Shown here: in pieces, positions 6,235-12,781 of the stretch | How the letters are laid out: each line of letters opens with the position of its first letter | Position numbering within the stretch: position 1 is the first letter of the stretch | Virus record (IMG/VR): IMGVR_UViG_3300046007_009988 | Span: 1-31,770 of that record | Source of the DNA: a virus | Direction: 5' to 3' (one strand) | Length of the DNA: 31,770 nt | Notes under the pieces: generated by a model | The model's input: the letters and a program-made list of their open reading frames with translations, nothing else | The model's database searches: none | What the model was told of the DNA's origin: nothing | Position numbers and translations under genes: made by a program

Positions 6235-6492
6235 TCATTTCTCCTTGTCAGCCGCCGCGAGCAGCTCGTAGCCCTGCTCGAGCAGCTTGGCCGCCATGGC
6301 CGAGATCTCGCCCGCCTTCGACGCCTTCGCCTCGACCTCGCTGTCGAACCAGTCCGCCGACCGCCGCCAGCGCGTGTCGCCGCCCTCGACCCACTCGCCG
6401 CACTCCGAGACGTGCCCGTAGTGGCAGAACACGGTCGCGCCGCGATGGTCGAAGTGAATGTGGGCCCGGTAGACCTTCTGTCGCTCGCTCAT
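6235..6492 (-). CDS. Hypothetical early protein
   Basis: An 85-residue protein (SERQKVYRAHIHFDHRGATV ... CHYGHVSECGEWVEGGD) with His/Cys-rich strands in the first half that could bind a metal, and an Ala/Lys-rich helix at the end (AKASKAGEISAMAAKLLEQG). A GAGGTGA ribosome site overlaps the end of the SSB-like gene upstream. I recognise no family. Its location between SSB-like and replication genes suggests a DNA-metabolism accessory role, which is weak inference. Confidence 0.6.
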   Translation of the reverse strand: MSERQKVYRAHIHFDHRGATVFCHYGHVSECGEWVEGGDTRWRRSADWFDSEVEAKASKAGEISAMAAKLLEQGYELLAAADKEK

Positions 6493-6500
6493 GCGTCACC

Positions 6501-6959
6501 TCAGAACGGGATGTCGTCGTTCGCAGCGGCCGGCTGGGCGGACCGCGAGCGCTTGGCCGGCTGCCGCGCCTCGGGCTCGGGCTGCGGGACGGCCGAGAAC
6601 TTCCGGACGTTCACGAAGACCCGACCGTTGTCCGCCGCCTTGTGGTAGAGGTCGGCGACCACCTCGCGGCCGACGAGATCGGCCGGGCTAATGTCGTTCC
6701 ACTCGGCCAGCGACATCCCCAGGGCCCTGGCGAGGCCGGACGCCAGGGCGAGTCCGTACTTGTTGTCGCGCCGCAGCTTCGCCCATACCCACCGGTAGCG
6801 CTTGTCCTGGTGGGCCAGCACGACCTGGAGCACGGCACCGGACTCGCTGGCCCGCACGATCTCGAGCCTGTGCTCGCCCTCCGGCACGTCCTCGCGCTCG
6901 ACAGCCGACGCCTCCGCCGGCTCGGCCGGCTCCGCAAACTCATCGAATTTCCAGTCCAT
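6501..6959 (-). CDS. Single-stranded DNA-binding-like protein
   Basis: A 152-residue protein. After an acidic, Glu-rich lead (FAEPAEPAEASAVERED) comes a compact beta-rich domain (EGEHRLEIVRASESGAVLQV, HQDKRYRWVWAKLRR, LVGREVVADLYHKAADNGRV) suggesting an OB-like fold. The last five residues, DDIPF, are the acidic hydrophobic tip by which SSB proteins recruit partners. It lies two genes after the Sak4-like ATPase, and that pairing is known in phage single-strand-annealing systems. The start shares one base with the upstream stop. The fold call rests on pattern only, but the tail is diagnostic. Confidence 0.72.
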   Translation of the reverse strand: MDWKFDEFAEPAEPAEASAVEREDVPEGEHRLEIVRASESGAVLQVVLAHQDKRYRWVWAKLRRDNKYGLALASGLARALGMSLAEWNDISPADLVGREVVADLYHKAADNGRVFVNVRKFSAVPQPEPEARQPAKRSRSAQPAAANDDIPF

Positions 6960-7216
6960 CACCCGACTCCTTTCGCGATCAGCCCCTCGCGGTCCGCGTA
7001 CGCTCGGACCGCCATCCAGTGCCGCTGCTGGAACCGGTAGTGGCCGTAGACCTTCGGCGGCATGCCGACGGACCGGACGGCCTTGCGGACGTCCCACGCC
7101 GATAGCACCAGGCCCGCGGCCCGGCACCGCTCGAGCAGCTCGGACCACCGCATCCAGTTCCGCTGGTCGGCCGGTGGCTCGTGCCGCAGGTCGGTCCAGG
7201 TGCGATGCCAGAACAT
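6959..7216 (-). CDS. Hypothetical protein between ATPase and SSB-like genes
   Basis: An 85-residue basic protein (MFWHRTWTDLRHEPPADQRN ... WSELLERCRAAGLVLSAWDV). A helix-turn-helix-like middle (LERCRAAGLVLSAWDVRKAV) is followed by an aromatic/basic strand region (VYGHYRFQQRHWMAVRAYAD). It joins both neighbours by 1-nt TGATG overlaps, so it is probably made in step with them. It may be a DNA-binding adaptor. The family is not recognised. Confidence 0.6.
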   Translation of the reverse strand: MFWHRTWTDLRHEPPADQRNWMRWSELLERCRAAGLVLSAWDVRKAVRSVGMPPKVYGHYRFQQRHWMAVRAYADREGLIAKGVG

Positions 7217-8142
7217 CAGGCGACCTCCTGGACCGCGTCCTCGATCTCGGCCGTCCGCTTCTCGATCGCCGCGTCGAGCTTGGCCCGCTGCGGCTTCGAC
7301 AGCTCGCCGGCGCTCTCGGCCTGGTCGGCGTCATCGCCGATCTTCCCGAGCTCCTCGACCGTCACGGCGTCGGCCACCCGCTGGAGCCAGCCGGCCTTCG
7401 TCGTCGTCGCCGGCTCCACCGGCGCCCGGCCGGAGAACAGCGGCGCGAGCGCCTCGATCGACATGGGCAGCTCGGCCGACAGGCCGTAGCGGTTCTTCGC
7501 GTCCCAGGCCGCCGTCCGCTCGGCGTACATGACCCGCTCCTTGCCCCCTTTGGCCCGCGTCCGGCCGTCCGGACCCTCGACCAGCCGCGTCCGGTAGTTC
7601 GCGAACAGCAGAACGTCCGCCCACTCCTTGAAGAGCGGGGCCACCTGCCGCGAAAGCTTCAGCTCGTAGCGGTCCCAGCCCTCGTCCTGGTCGGGCGGCG
7701 TGGTTCGCTTCACCGTCGAGTGGCCGACGAAGACGACGTGCAGGCCGCGCCGGATCAGGTCGTCGGCCTGGCGGATGAGCGCGGCGATCTGCTCGGCGAG
7801 CATCGTGTAGCCCTTGCCGAACCCGAAGTCCTCGATCGACTTCTTGCCGGCCTTCCGCAGCAGCTGCTCCAGGCACATCCGCTCGGCCCAGTCGACGGAG
7901 TCGACCACCACCGTCTCGAACCCCTGCGGCTCGCGAGCGAGCTCGACCAGCGCGGCCTGGAGCGACATCCAGTCCGCACACCGGACGCGGGCACAGTCGA
8001 TCTGCCGCGTCCCGTCCTCCGTGTCCAGGATCACCGGCGCCGGCCAGGCCGCCGCGAGCGTGGTCTTCCCGATGCCCTCGGTCCCGTACAGCACACACCG
8101 CACCGCGCCGCGCCGGACGCCGCGCTCGATCGTCAGAGCCAT
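7216..8142 (-). CDS. Sak4-like RecA-fold ATPase (AAA_24 type)
   Basis: A 308-residue nucleotide-binding protein. The Walker A motif YGTEGIGKTT is at about residues 19-28 and Walker B ETVVVDSVD at about 76-84. A VVFVGHSTVKR strand (sensor region) follows. Proteins of this phage family (AAA_24, Sak4) are RecA-like core ATPases that promote single-strand annealing with a cognate SSB, matching the SSB-like gene two positions downstream. The C-terminal 60 residues are a charged helical tail. GAGGAGG lies 6 nt before the ATG. Involvement in replication-coupled recombination is inferred. Confidence 0.82.
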   Translation of the reverse strand: MALTIERGVRRGAVRCVLYGTEGIGKTTLAAAWPAPVILDTEDGTRQIDCARVRCADWMSLQAALVELAREPQGFETVVVDSVDWAERMCLEQLLRKAGKKSIEDFGFGKGYTMLAEQIAALIRQADDLIRRGLHVVFVGHSTVKRTTPPDQDEGWDRYELKLSRQVAPLFKEWADVLLFANYRTRLVEGPDGRTRAKGGKERVMYAERTAAWDAKNRYGLSAELPMSIEALAPLFSGRAPVEPATTTKAGWLQRVADAVTVEELGKIGDDADQAESAGELSKPQRAKLDAAIEKRTAEIEDAVQEVA

Positions 8143-8143
8143 T

Positions 8144-8365
8144 TCAGCCCTCCTCGTTGAATTCGCCGCGGACGCGCTCCGCCGTCCGCGGCTCGGTGTC
8201 GAATCCATTCCCAGCCCGGCTCCGCCGGCATCCTCCGTCGCGGCATCCGCCACGCCGGCCCTCCTCCATGTCCATCAGCACGAGCACGAGCCCGCCGAGC
8301 GCGATGAAGAAACACGTCGCCGCACAGCAGGCCGCCGCGATCACGACTGCGTGGAAGATGCTCAC
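8144..8365 (-). CDS. Small membrane protein with Cys-rich segment
   Basis: A 73-residue protein with a GTG start overlapping the upstream TGA (GTGA). Residues 2-31 (FHAVVIAAACCAATCFFIAL, then GGLVLVLM) form one long hydrophobic, Cys-containing transmembrane helix. A polar tail with CRDGGCRRSRAG follows. Its stop overlaps the ribosome site of the ATPase gene. Function is unknown. It is an early-region membrane protein, so superinfection exclusion is one possibility, without direct evidence. Confidence 0.55.
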   Translation of the reverse strand: MSIFHAVVIAAACCAATCFFIALGGLVLVLMDMEEGRRGGCRDGGCRRSRAGNGFDTEPRTAERVRGEFNEEG

Positions 8366-8619
8366 TCGAAGACCTCCCCGTCGCTGTCGTTCGCGAGCGG
8401 CCGCCACTCGTCGAGGGCGACACGACCTCGAAGAATCAGGACGGATCCGTCTGGCCGTGACGCTTTGATCGCGAGCACGCACCGCGCGTCCGCAAAAATC
8501 AGTTCCAGCACCCTGCCGGGGGCCGAGAGCTTGTGCAGGAGCGTGGCCTTTCGCCGGCAGAAAGACTGCCAGGGCCCGTCCCGCAGATCGGCCCGGTGAT
8601 GTCCGCCGGCTGCCGGCAT
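8362..8619 (-). CDS. Hypothetical early protein
   Basis: An 85-residue protein with alternating strands (RVLELIFADARCVLAIKASR, then GSVLILRGRVALDEWRPL) suggesting a small beta-barrel. No motif or family is recognised. It starts two bases after the previous stop and overlaps the next gene by 4 nt. Composition matches neighbouring genes. Confidence 0.55.
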   Translation of the reverse strand: MPAAGGHHRADLRDGPWQSFCRRKATLLHKLSAPGRVLELIFADARCVLAIKASRPDGSVLILRGRVALDEWRPLANDSDGEVFE

Positions 8620-8621
8620 GG

Positions 8622-8861
8622 TCAGGCCCTCACCAGGTCGGATGTCGGAGCGACGAGCTGCCCGTAGGCCCCGTCGAGGTCGACGACGACCGTGGACCCG
8701 TCCGGCGAGACGTCGATCACGCGCCCGGCCCAGGCCTTGCCGTGGCTCGTCCCGTTCACCCAGTCGCCCACGCTCGGCAGCGGCCGGCCGTAGGTCTCCT
8801 GCATCCCTGCGGCGGCCGCGTCGGCCTCCGCGTCTCCGGGCATCCGTTCCGTGGCATCCAT
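8622..8861 (-). CDS. Small SH3-like beta-barrel protein
   Basis: A 79-residue protein. AGGAG lies 9 nt before the ATG. After a helical lead, residues about 30-79 (VGDWVNGTSHGKAWAGRVID, STVVVDLDGAYGQLVAP) follow an SH3-like pattern: a strand, GK.W.G.V, a strand with DG, and a final strand. This suggests a small nucleic-acid or protein binding module. Family unknown. Confidence 0.58.
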   Translation of the reverse strand: MDATERMPGDAEADAAAAGMQETYGRPLPSVGDWVNGTSHGKAWAGRVIDVSPDGSTVVVDLDGAYGQLVAPTSDLVRA

Positions 8862-8880
8862 GCCGTGGGTCTCCTGGGGG

Positions 8881-9087
8881 TCAGACGATCGAACCGATCA
8901 GGGCGGCGGCCTCCGCGGCCGTCAGCCAGTTCCCGTGCTCGAGGCCCGCCTCCGGGCAGACCACGCAGAACCGGGCCTCGCTGCCGGCCGGAGCGTGGCA
9001 GTAGGCCTGGACGTCGTGCCGACCGATCCAGCGGCACTCGCCGGACGACATCGAGAGCAGGGCGATCAGGATCGAGGCGGCGGGCAT
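8881..9087 (-). CDS. Small Cys-containing hypothetical protein
   Basis: A 68-residue protein. GGAG with 8 nt spacing precedes the ATG. A short hydrophobic start (AASILIALLSM) could be a signal or anchor. The middle has C18, C30 and CVVC, which may form a metal site or disulfides. The end (WLTAAEAAALIGSIV) is helical. No family is recognised. Confidence 0.5.
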   Translation of the reverse strand: MPAASILIALLSMSSGECRWIGRHDVQAYCHAPAGSEARFCVVCPEAGLEHGNWLTAAEAAALIGSIV

Positions 9088-9105
9088 GCGTTGTTCTCCG
9101 ATGTG

Positions 9106-9177
9106 CTATTCGCAGCAGCCAGCCGCGACAACCTTCAGCACCAGAACCAGAACCTGAATCCAAAACTCGACGTTCAT
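9106..9177 (-). CDS. 23-residue hydrophobic microprotein
   Basis: A very short ORF (MNVEFWIQVLVLVLKVVAAG, then CCE, stop TAG) with an ideal GGAGG 7 nt upstream. The whole peptide is one transmembrane helix with a Cys pair at the end. It sits in a 183-nt spacer between the excisionase-like gene and the next gene. The strong ribosome site and gapless spacing argue for translation. Its function is unknown, and it may be a regulator of a membrane protein or a leader peptide. Confidence 0.48.
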   Translation of the reverse strand: MNVEFWIQVLVLVLKVVAAGCCE

Positions 9178-9270
9178 GCTTGGTCCTCCATGACCATCGC
9201 GGGAAAAACATAGAACCCCGATGTGAGATTCGTCAACCCCAGGTTTTTCGGCCCGTTATGCGGGGGTTCT

Positions 9271-9516
9271 TTAGGCCGATTTCCGGCCGGCTGGTCGGCG
9301 GCCGCAGAGCTTTCCGGCCTTGCGCAAGGCGTCCTTGTCCCTGGCCAGCCGCCGGATCTGGTCGGCGTCGTAGACGAAGATGCGGTCTGAGATCTGCTCG
9401 TGCCAGATCTCCCCGCGCTCGGCCATCGTCCGGATGTGCCGCCTCGAGCATCCGTAGATGCCGGCGGCCTCGATCGTGCCGCAGAGGTTCCGCTTCGGCG
9501 GAAGTTGGACTGCCAT
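9271..9516 (-). CDS. Excisionase-like HTH protein (MerR-type winged helix)
   Basis: An 81-residue basic protein. Residues 11-45 (CGTIEAAGIYGCSRRHIRTM, AERGEIWHEQISDRIFVYD) are a MerR/excisionase-type HTH: helix, turn at GCSRRH, recognition helix, then the 'wing' with a Tyr/Asp. The basic tail (DKDALRKAGKLCGRRP) would contact DNA. An AGGAGG site with 8 nt spacing chooses the ATG at 9516 over the one at 9522. It lies divergent to the integrase across a 249-nt control region, as expected for Xis or an immunity regulator. It may direct excision and control early transcription. Confidence 0.72.
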   Translation of the reverse strand: MAVQLPPKRNLCGTIEAAGIYGCSRRHIRTMAERGEIWHEQISDRIFVYDADQIRRLARDKDALRKAGKLCGRRPAGRKSA

Positions 9517-9765
9517 CCTCATGGCCTCCTGTTGTAGGGCGGTCCGTCGCCGAATCAACAAGGGCCACAGGAGTGTCCCGTGGCCCCGATCCCGCCGGTT
9601 TCCCGGACAGGATCGAAACGTTTGACAGTGGCGGGGGCAGGAGCGAACGGTTCACTGACCAGCCGTGGGGCGCGTAATCCGCACGACTGGAAAAGGTTGT
9701 CCCCCACACGGAAGTAGCCATACCGCACGGAAGCGTGACCTATCCCTCTAGCGGAGGTTCACGCC
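9517..9765. promoter_or_regulatory. Divergent control region between excisionase-like and integrase genes
   Basis: A 249-nt non-coding stretch that must contain the promoters for the leftward early operon and the rightward integrase. The integrase ribosome site GGAGG lies 8 nt before its ATG. A perfect inverted repeat GGGCCAC / GTGGCCC (9562-9568 and 9580-9586) may be an operator. A TTGACA hexamer lies at 9624-9629 on the plus strand, but no good -10 is seen 17 nt after it. AACGGTT-type short palindromes lie near 9648. No repressor gene of the cI type is seen in the window. Confidence 0.45.
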
Positions 9766-10665
9766 ATGACGCTCGACGCTTTCCTCGAAACGGTCTATGT
9801 CCCCTTGCGGCTCCGCGGCCGGTCGCCCGAATCGGTGCGGCTCCTGCGGCATGCGATCACCCAGTTCTCCCGCTTCCTCGGCCGACCAGCCCTGCTCGAC
9901 GACCTCGACGACCTGGTCGTCTCGCAGTGGCTCACGAAGATGGCGGAGAAGAAGTCGCCGAACAGCGTGGCCCGCGAGCGAAGCGGGATCCTCGCGCTCT
10001 GGAACCTCGCCCAGGGCCGAGGGCTCGTGAAGCTGCGGCCGACCGTGGCCCCCGAGCTCGTGCCGCAGTCGACGCCGCGGGCGTTCACCGCCGACGAGCT
10101 GGCACGGCTCGCCCAGGCGGCGAAGTGGTCGAGCGGTTGGGTCGGGCCGATCCCAGCGGCGACGTTCTTCCAGGCCTTGATCGCCGTGGGCCTCGAGACG
10201 GGCGAGCGGATCAACGCGATCCTGTCGACGCCGCGGCACTGCTGGCAGCGTCCGACGCTCGTCGTGCCGGCGTCGGTTCGCAAGGGTCGCCGGCAGGAGC
10301 GGGTCTACGAGCTGTCGCCCGAGGCCTGCGACCTGGTCGACGCCGTGAGCCGCCACGAGGGGCCGACGGTGTTCTGGTGGGTCGCGTCCGACACGGCCCT
10401 CCGAAAGCGTTGGAAGACGATCACGCGCCGGGCCGGCCTCGGCGAAGGCCGGGACGTCCAGTTCCATGCCCTGCGGCGGTCGACGGCTTCCCACCTAGCG
10501 GCGGCCGGGCTGGACGCGACGAGCTACCTCGGCCACTCGACCGACCGGATCACGAGGCGGAGCTACCTCGACCCCCGGGTCGTCGACAGCCGGCGGCCGA
10601 AGGCCTGGCAGTCGCTGCCGCGCGTCTTCCGTCCGGACCCGGAACCGCCGGCACGATCGGCATGA
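9766..10665 (+). CDS. int: Tyrosine recombinase / phage integrase
   Basis: A 299-residue integrase carrying out site-specific integration of phage DNA through a covalent 3'-phosphotyrosine. The N-terminal SAM-like core-binding domain (about 1-95) is followed by a catalytic domain. All signature residues are visible: Arg148 in TGER, Lys173 in VRKG, His234 and Arg237 in FHALRRS, His257 in LGHS, and nucleophile Tyr267 in RRSYLDP. GGAGG lies 8 nt before the ATG. It is one of only two plus-strand genes, divergent from the excisionase-like gene and convergent with the glycosyltransferase operon. Composition and start agree with an intact, active enzyme. Confidence 0.95.
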   Translation: MTLDAFLETVYVPLRLRGRSPESVRLLRHAITQFSRFLGRPALLDDLDDLVVSQWLTKMAEKKSPNSVARERSGILALWNLAQGRGLVKLRPTVAPELVPQSTPRAFTADELARLAQAAKWSSGWVGPIPAATFFQALIAVGLETGERINAILSTPRHCWQRPTLVVPASVRKGRRQERVYELSPEACDLVDAVSRHEGPTVFWWVASDTALRKRWKTITRRAGLGEGRDVQFHALRRSTASHLAAAGLDATSYLGHSTDRITRRSYLDPRVVDSRRPKAWQSLPRVFRPDPEPPARSA

Positions 10666-10681
10666 CATACGTCAATGGGTG

Positions 10682-10740
10682 ATCCTGCCCCCGGACGCGG
10701 CAGGAGTCCGAATCCTGCCCCGACAAATCCGCACGTCCGG
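10682..10740. terminator. Hairpin between convergent genes, terminator or attP candidate
   Basis: The 77-nt gap between int (plus) and a glycosyltransferase gene (minus) holds a perfect 7-bp stem with a 7-nt loop, GGCAGGA (10699-10705) and TCCTGCC (10713-10719). A direct repeat ATCCTGCCCC (10682-10691, 10712-10721) and an outer pair CCGGAC / GTCCGG are also present. A hairpin between convergent genes suits a bidirectional terminator, although no T-run follows. The site next to int is also where attP is usually found. I cannot decide between the two. Confidence 0.4.
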
Positions 10741-10742
10741 CA

Positions 10743-11435
10743 TTACCGGGGCGGATGGACATCCAGCCGCAGCGGCCGCCAGCGGCTCCTGAAGGCCGCC
10801 CAGGCCGCCAGCCGCTCGGCCTCGACGCGGCCGTTCGTCCCGCTCCACTCGTGCCGGAGGCCGTACTGGCCGACCCAGCCCCCGAGCCCCCGGGCCAAGC
10901 ACTGGAGCGAGAACTCGCTGTCGTCCAGCCAGTAGGGGCCGTACTCGGGCCGCTGGGCCCAGGTGTCGACCTCGCGGCGCCTGAACAGCTGGGCGAACCC
11001 GCAGACGATCGGCACCGGGCCGACGTGGGCCATGGGGGCCTCGACCGTCCACGACCAATCCGGCCGGACCCAGCCGCCGTGCTCGCCGACGACGCCGATG
11101 CCGGGCCGCGCGAGGTCTTCGAGCATCCGGTCGAGGGCCGACGGGTCCAGCACCTCGACATCGGAGTCGAGCGAGAGGACGAGCTCGCCCCGGGCCCGCC
11201 TCCAGATCACGTTCCGCCCCCCGCCGCAGCCCAGGTTCTCGGCGGCGCGGATGACCTCGAGCTTCGGCGACCGGCCGGCCAGGCCGTCGAGCTCCTGGAG
11301 CGTGCCGTCGGTGGACGCATTGTCGAGGACGATCCACTCGCCCACGTCGGCCCGCTCGGCCAGCCGCGCCACCGTCGGCAGGCAGCGGGCGACCTGGGCG
11401 CGGTTGTTGTGGCTGAGTTGGACGATCGAGATCAC
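10743..11435 (-). CDS. Family-2 glycosyltransferase
   Basis: A 230-residue GT-A fold glycosyltransferase without membrane segments. The N-terminus (ISIVQLSHNN) is the first strand. DNASTDGT (residues 38-45) is the nucleotide-binding motif, and LSLDSDVEVL holds the DXD-like metal/sugar-nucleotide site at 90-92. WLDDSEFSLQ and the adjacent acidic residues mark the acceptor side. GTG starts in the TGA of the upstream glycosyltransferase (GTGA), so they are translationally coupled. It would transfer a sugar to a virion or host surface glycan, and the acceptor is unknown. It is last in the leftward structural operon, next to int, a typical lysogenic-conversion position. Confidence 0.85.
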   Translation of the reverse strand: MISIVQLSHNNRAQVARCLPTVARLAERADVGEWIVLDNASTDGTLQELDGLAGRSPKLEVIRAAENLGCGGGRNVIWRRARGELVLSLDSDVEVLDPSALDRMLEDLARPGIGVVGEHGGWVRPDWSWTVEAPMAHVGPVPIVCGFAQLFRRREVDTWAQRPEYGPYWLDDSEFSLQCLARGLGGWVGQYGLRHEWSGTNGRVEAERLAAWAAFRSRWRPLRLDVHPPR

Positions 11436-12163
11436 AGGACACCCAGCTCGCGGAGGCGGCTGCCGATCTCGCTCTGCCGCGAGATGTTCCCGGGCCGCAT
11501 CTTCGACAGCCATGGCCAGCAGATCGACTCCCACAGGTGGACGGAGTAGCTGTCCGCGAGCAGCGGCTTTGTCCGGCGGTGATTCGGCACCTTGAACACG
11601 GTCCGCAGTTTCCCCCACAGCGGCGCGAAAAAGACCGTGGGCGGGTAGATCGTGACGAGGTCGGGACGACCGGCTGCGAGCCGGAGCGGCAGCCGGACGG
11701 AATGTTCGTCCCAGTGCTCGTCGCGGCCCGCGGACCGGAACGAGCGGTATTCGGCCAGCCACAGTTCCGCGAACCGCGCACCGCGGTCGCCGCCCATGGT
11801 CGCGTTGCAAAGCCCGTAGTCGTCGCCCTGCCGGCCCATCCACCAGCCGCCGTGTTCGAGATTCGCGAACGGCCGCAGGCACCACACGTCGGAGTCGACA
11901 TACGCCCCGCCGTGCTCGAGCAGCACCTGGAGGCGGACGACGTCGGCCCGGTGGGCCGGGTGGACGAGTGGGCGGCCGAAGATCTCGCGCGGGGCCTCGA
12001 TTGGGCAGAGGGTAAGATGCGGCCGGCTCGCGCGCCACCACTGGCCATCAGGCTCGTGCTCGTACCAGAACAGGAGCTCGGCCCCCGGGTTCGCCGCGAC
12101 CGCCGAGAGGACGCTCAGATGGTGAAACCAGCTCCAGGGCTTGCCTCCGAAGTCGGGGGCCAT
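11432..12163 (-). CDS. Glycosyltransferase with DXD motif (Gly_transf_sug / GT32-like)
   Basis: A protein of about 243 residues. From the chosen ATG it shows FGGKPWSWFHHLSVLSA, then FWYEHEPDGQWW, then ADVVRLQVLLEHGGAYVDSD with the DSD (90-92) of the sugar-nucleotide site. The family usually begins a few residues earlier with IHYVFG, which is encoded just upstream in the same frame without a standard start codon, so the true start is uncertain. Its 5' end overlaps the oppositely oriented methyltransferase. The probable activity is addition of a hexose or similar sugar to a surface glycan. Confidence 0.8.
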   Translation of the reverse strand: MAPDFGGKPWSWFHHLSVLSAVAANPGAELLFWYEHEPDGQWWRASRPHLTLCPIEAPREIFGRPLVHPAHRADVVRLQVLLEHGGAYVDSDVWCLRPFANLEHGGWWMGRQGDDYGLCNATMGGDRGARFAELWLAEYRSFRSAGRDEHWDEHSVRLPLRLAAGRPDLVTIYPPTVFFAPLWGKLRTVFKVPNHRRTKPLLADSYSVHLWESICWPWLSKMRPGNISRQSEIGSRLRELGVL

Positions 12164-12781
12164 GCCGAAGACGTAGTGGATGCGGCCGCGGTCTTCTCGG
12201 CGATCTACGCTGGCGACCGCTGGGCCGGCGGCTCCGGGCCCGGCAGCCGGCCGGGGTTTTGCCGGCCGCTCGTCCGCTGGCTGACGAGGTACATCCGCGA
12301 GGCCGGCGTCCGCTCGATGACCGACCTCGGGTGCGGGGACTTTCAGTGGATGCCGGCCGTGCTCGCGGCGACCGGCGTCTGCTACACGGGACTCGACGTG
12401 TACGAGCCGCTCCTCGCGCGGCATCGCGCGCAGTTCCCCCAGCACCGCTTCCAGGAGCTCGACGTGTCGGTCGCAGATCCGGGCCAGATCCCGGAGGCCG
12501 ACCTGTATCTCGCGAAAGACGTCCTCCAGCACTGGCCCGACCGCACGATCACGGCGTTCCTCTCGAGGTTCTTCGCGGCCCGGCCGGCGGCCCACTTGCT
12601 CGTCGCCAACTGCACCGGGCAGACTGCCGACGTTCGCGTCCTGGATGATCAGTGGCGATTCGCCCCGCTCGATGGAGCCCGGCCGCCGCTGGCCGCCTTC
12701 GGGCCCGAGCTCGTCTTTTCGTGGGGCGGGAAGCATGTTTACCGGCTCACCACGAGCGGGCTTTGTGGGTCTTCTGCGTGA
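12119..12781 (+). CDS. Class I SAM-dependent methyltransferase, antisense within the glycan cluster
   Basis: A 220-residue Rossmann methyltransferase. FSAIYAGDRWAGGSGPGSRP precedes motif I, MTDLGCGDFQW (Asp69-Asp74). The GLDVYEPLL strand then gives the acidic ribose-binding Asp, and ADLYLAKDVLQHWPD is motif IV. The lead pattern 'IY..D.W.GGSGPGS' is a known signature of methyltransferases in sugar gene clusters. An SD-like GAGAGG lies 8 nt before the ATG. It is on the plus strand while both flanking glycosyltransferase genes are on the minus strand. It overlaps the 5' end of one (by about 45 nt) and the 3' end of the other (35 nt). It probably methylates a sugar or acyl acceptor. Confidence 0.85.
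   Translation: MVKPAPGLASEVGGHAEDVVDAAAVFSAIYAGDRWAGGSGPGSRPGFCRPLVRWLTRYIREAGVRSMTDLGCGDFQWMPAVLAATGVCYTGLDVYEPLLARHRAQFPQHRFQELDVSVADPGQIPEADLYLAKDVLQHWPDRTITAFLSRFFAARPAAHLLVANCTGQTADVRVLDDQWRFAPLDGARPPLAAFGPELVFSWGGKHVYRLTTSGLCGSSA

Noticed and set aside
10697-10725. tRNA T-arm, suggesting a tRNA 3' end as attP
   Set aside because: The loop GTCCGAA does not give the TTCRA pattern, and shifting the loop breaks the stem. A true tRNA remnant is not supported.
11432-12736. Minus-strand ORF extending the glycosyltransferase upstream to 12736
   Set aside because: The added 190 residues are the antisense of the methyltransferase and are Arg/Glu-rich without motif. The glycosyltransferase similarity starts at about 12200.
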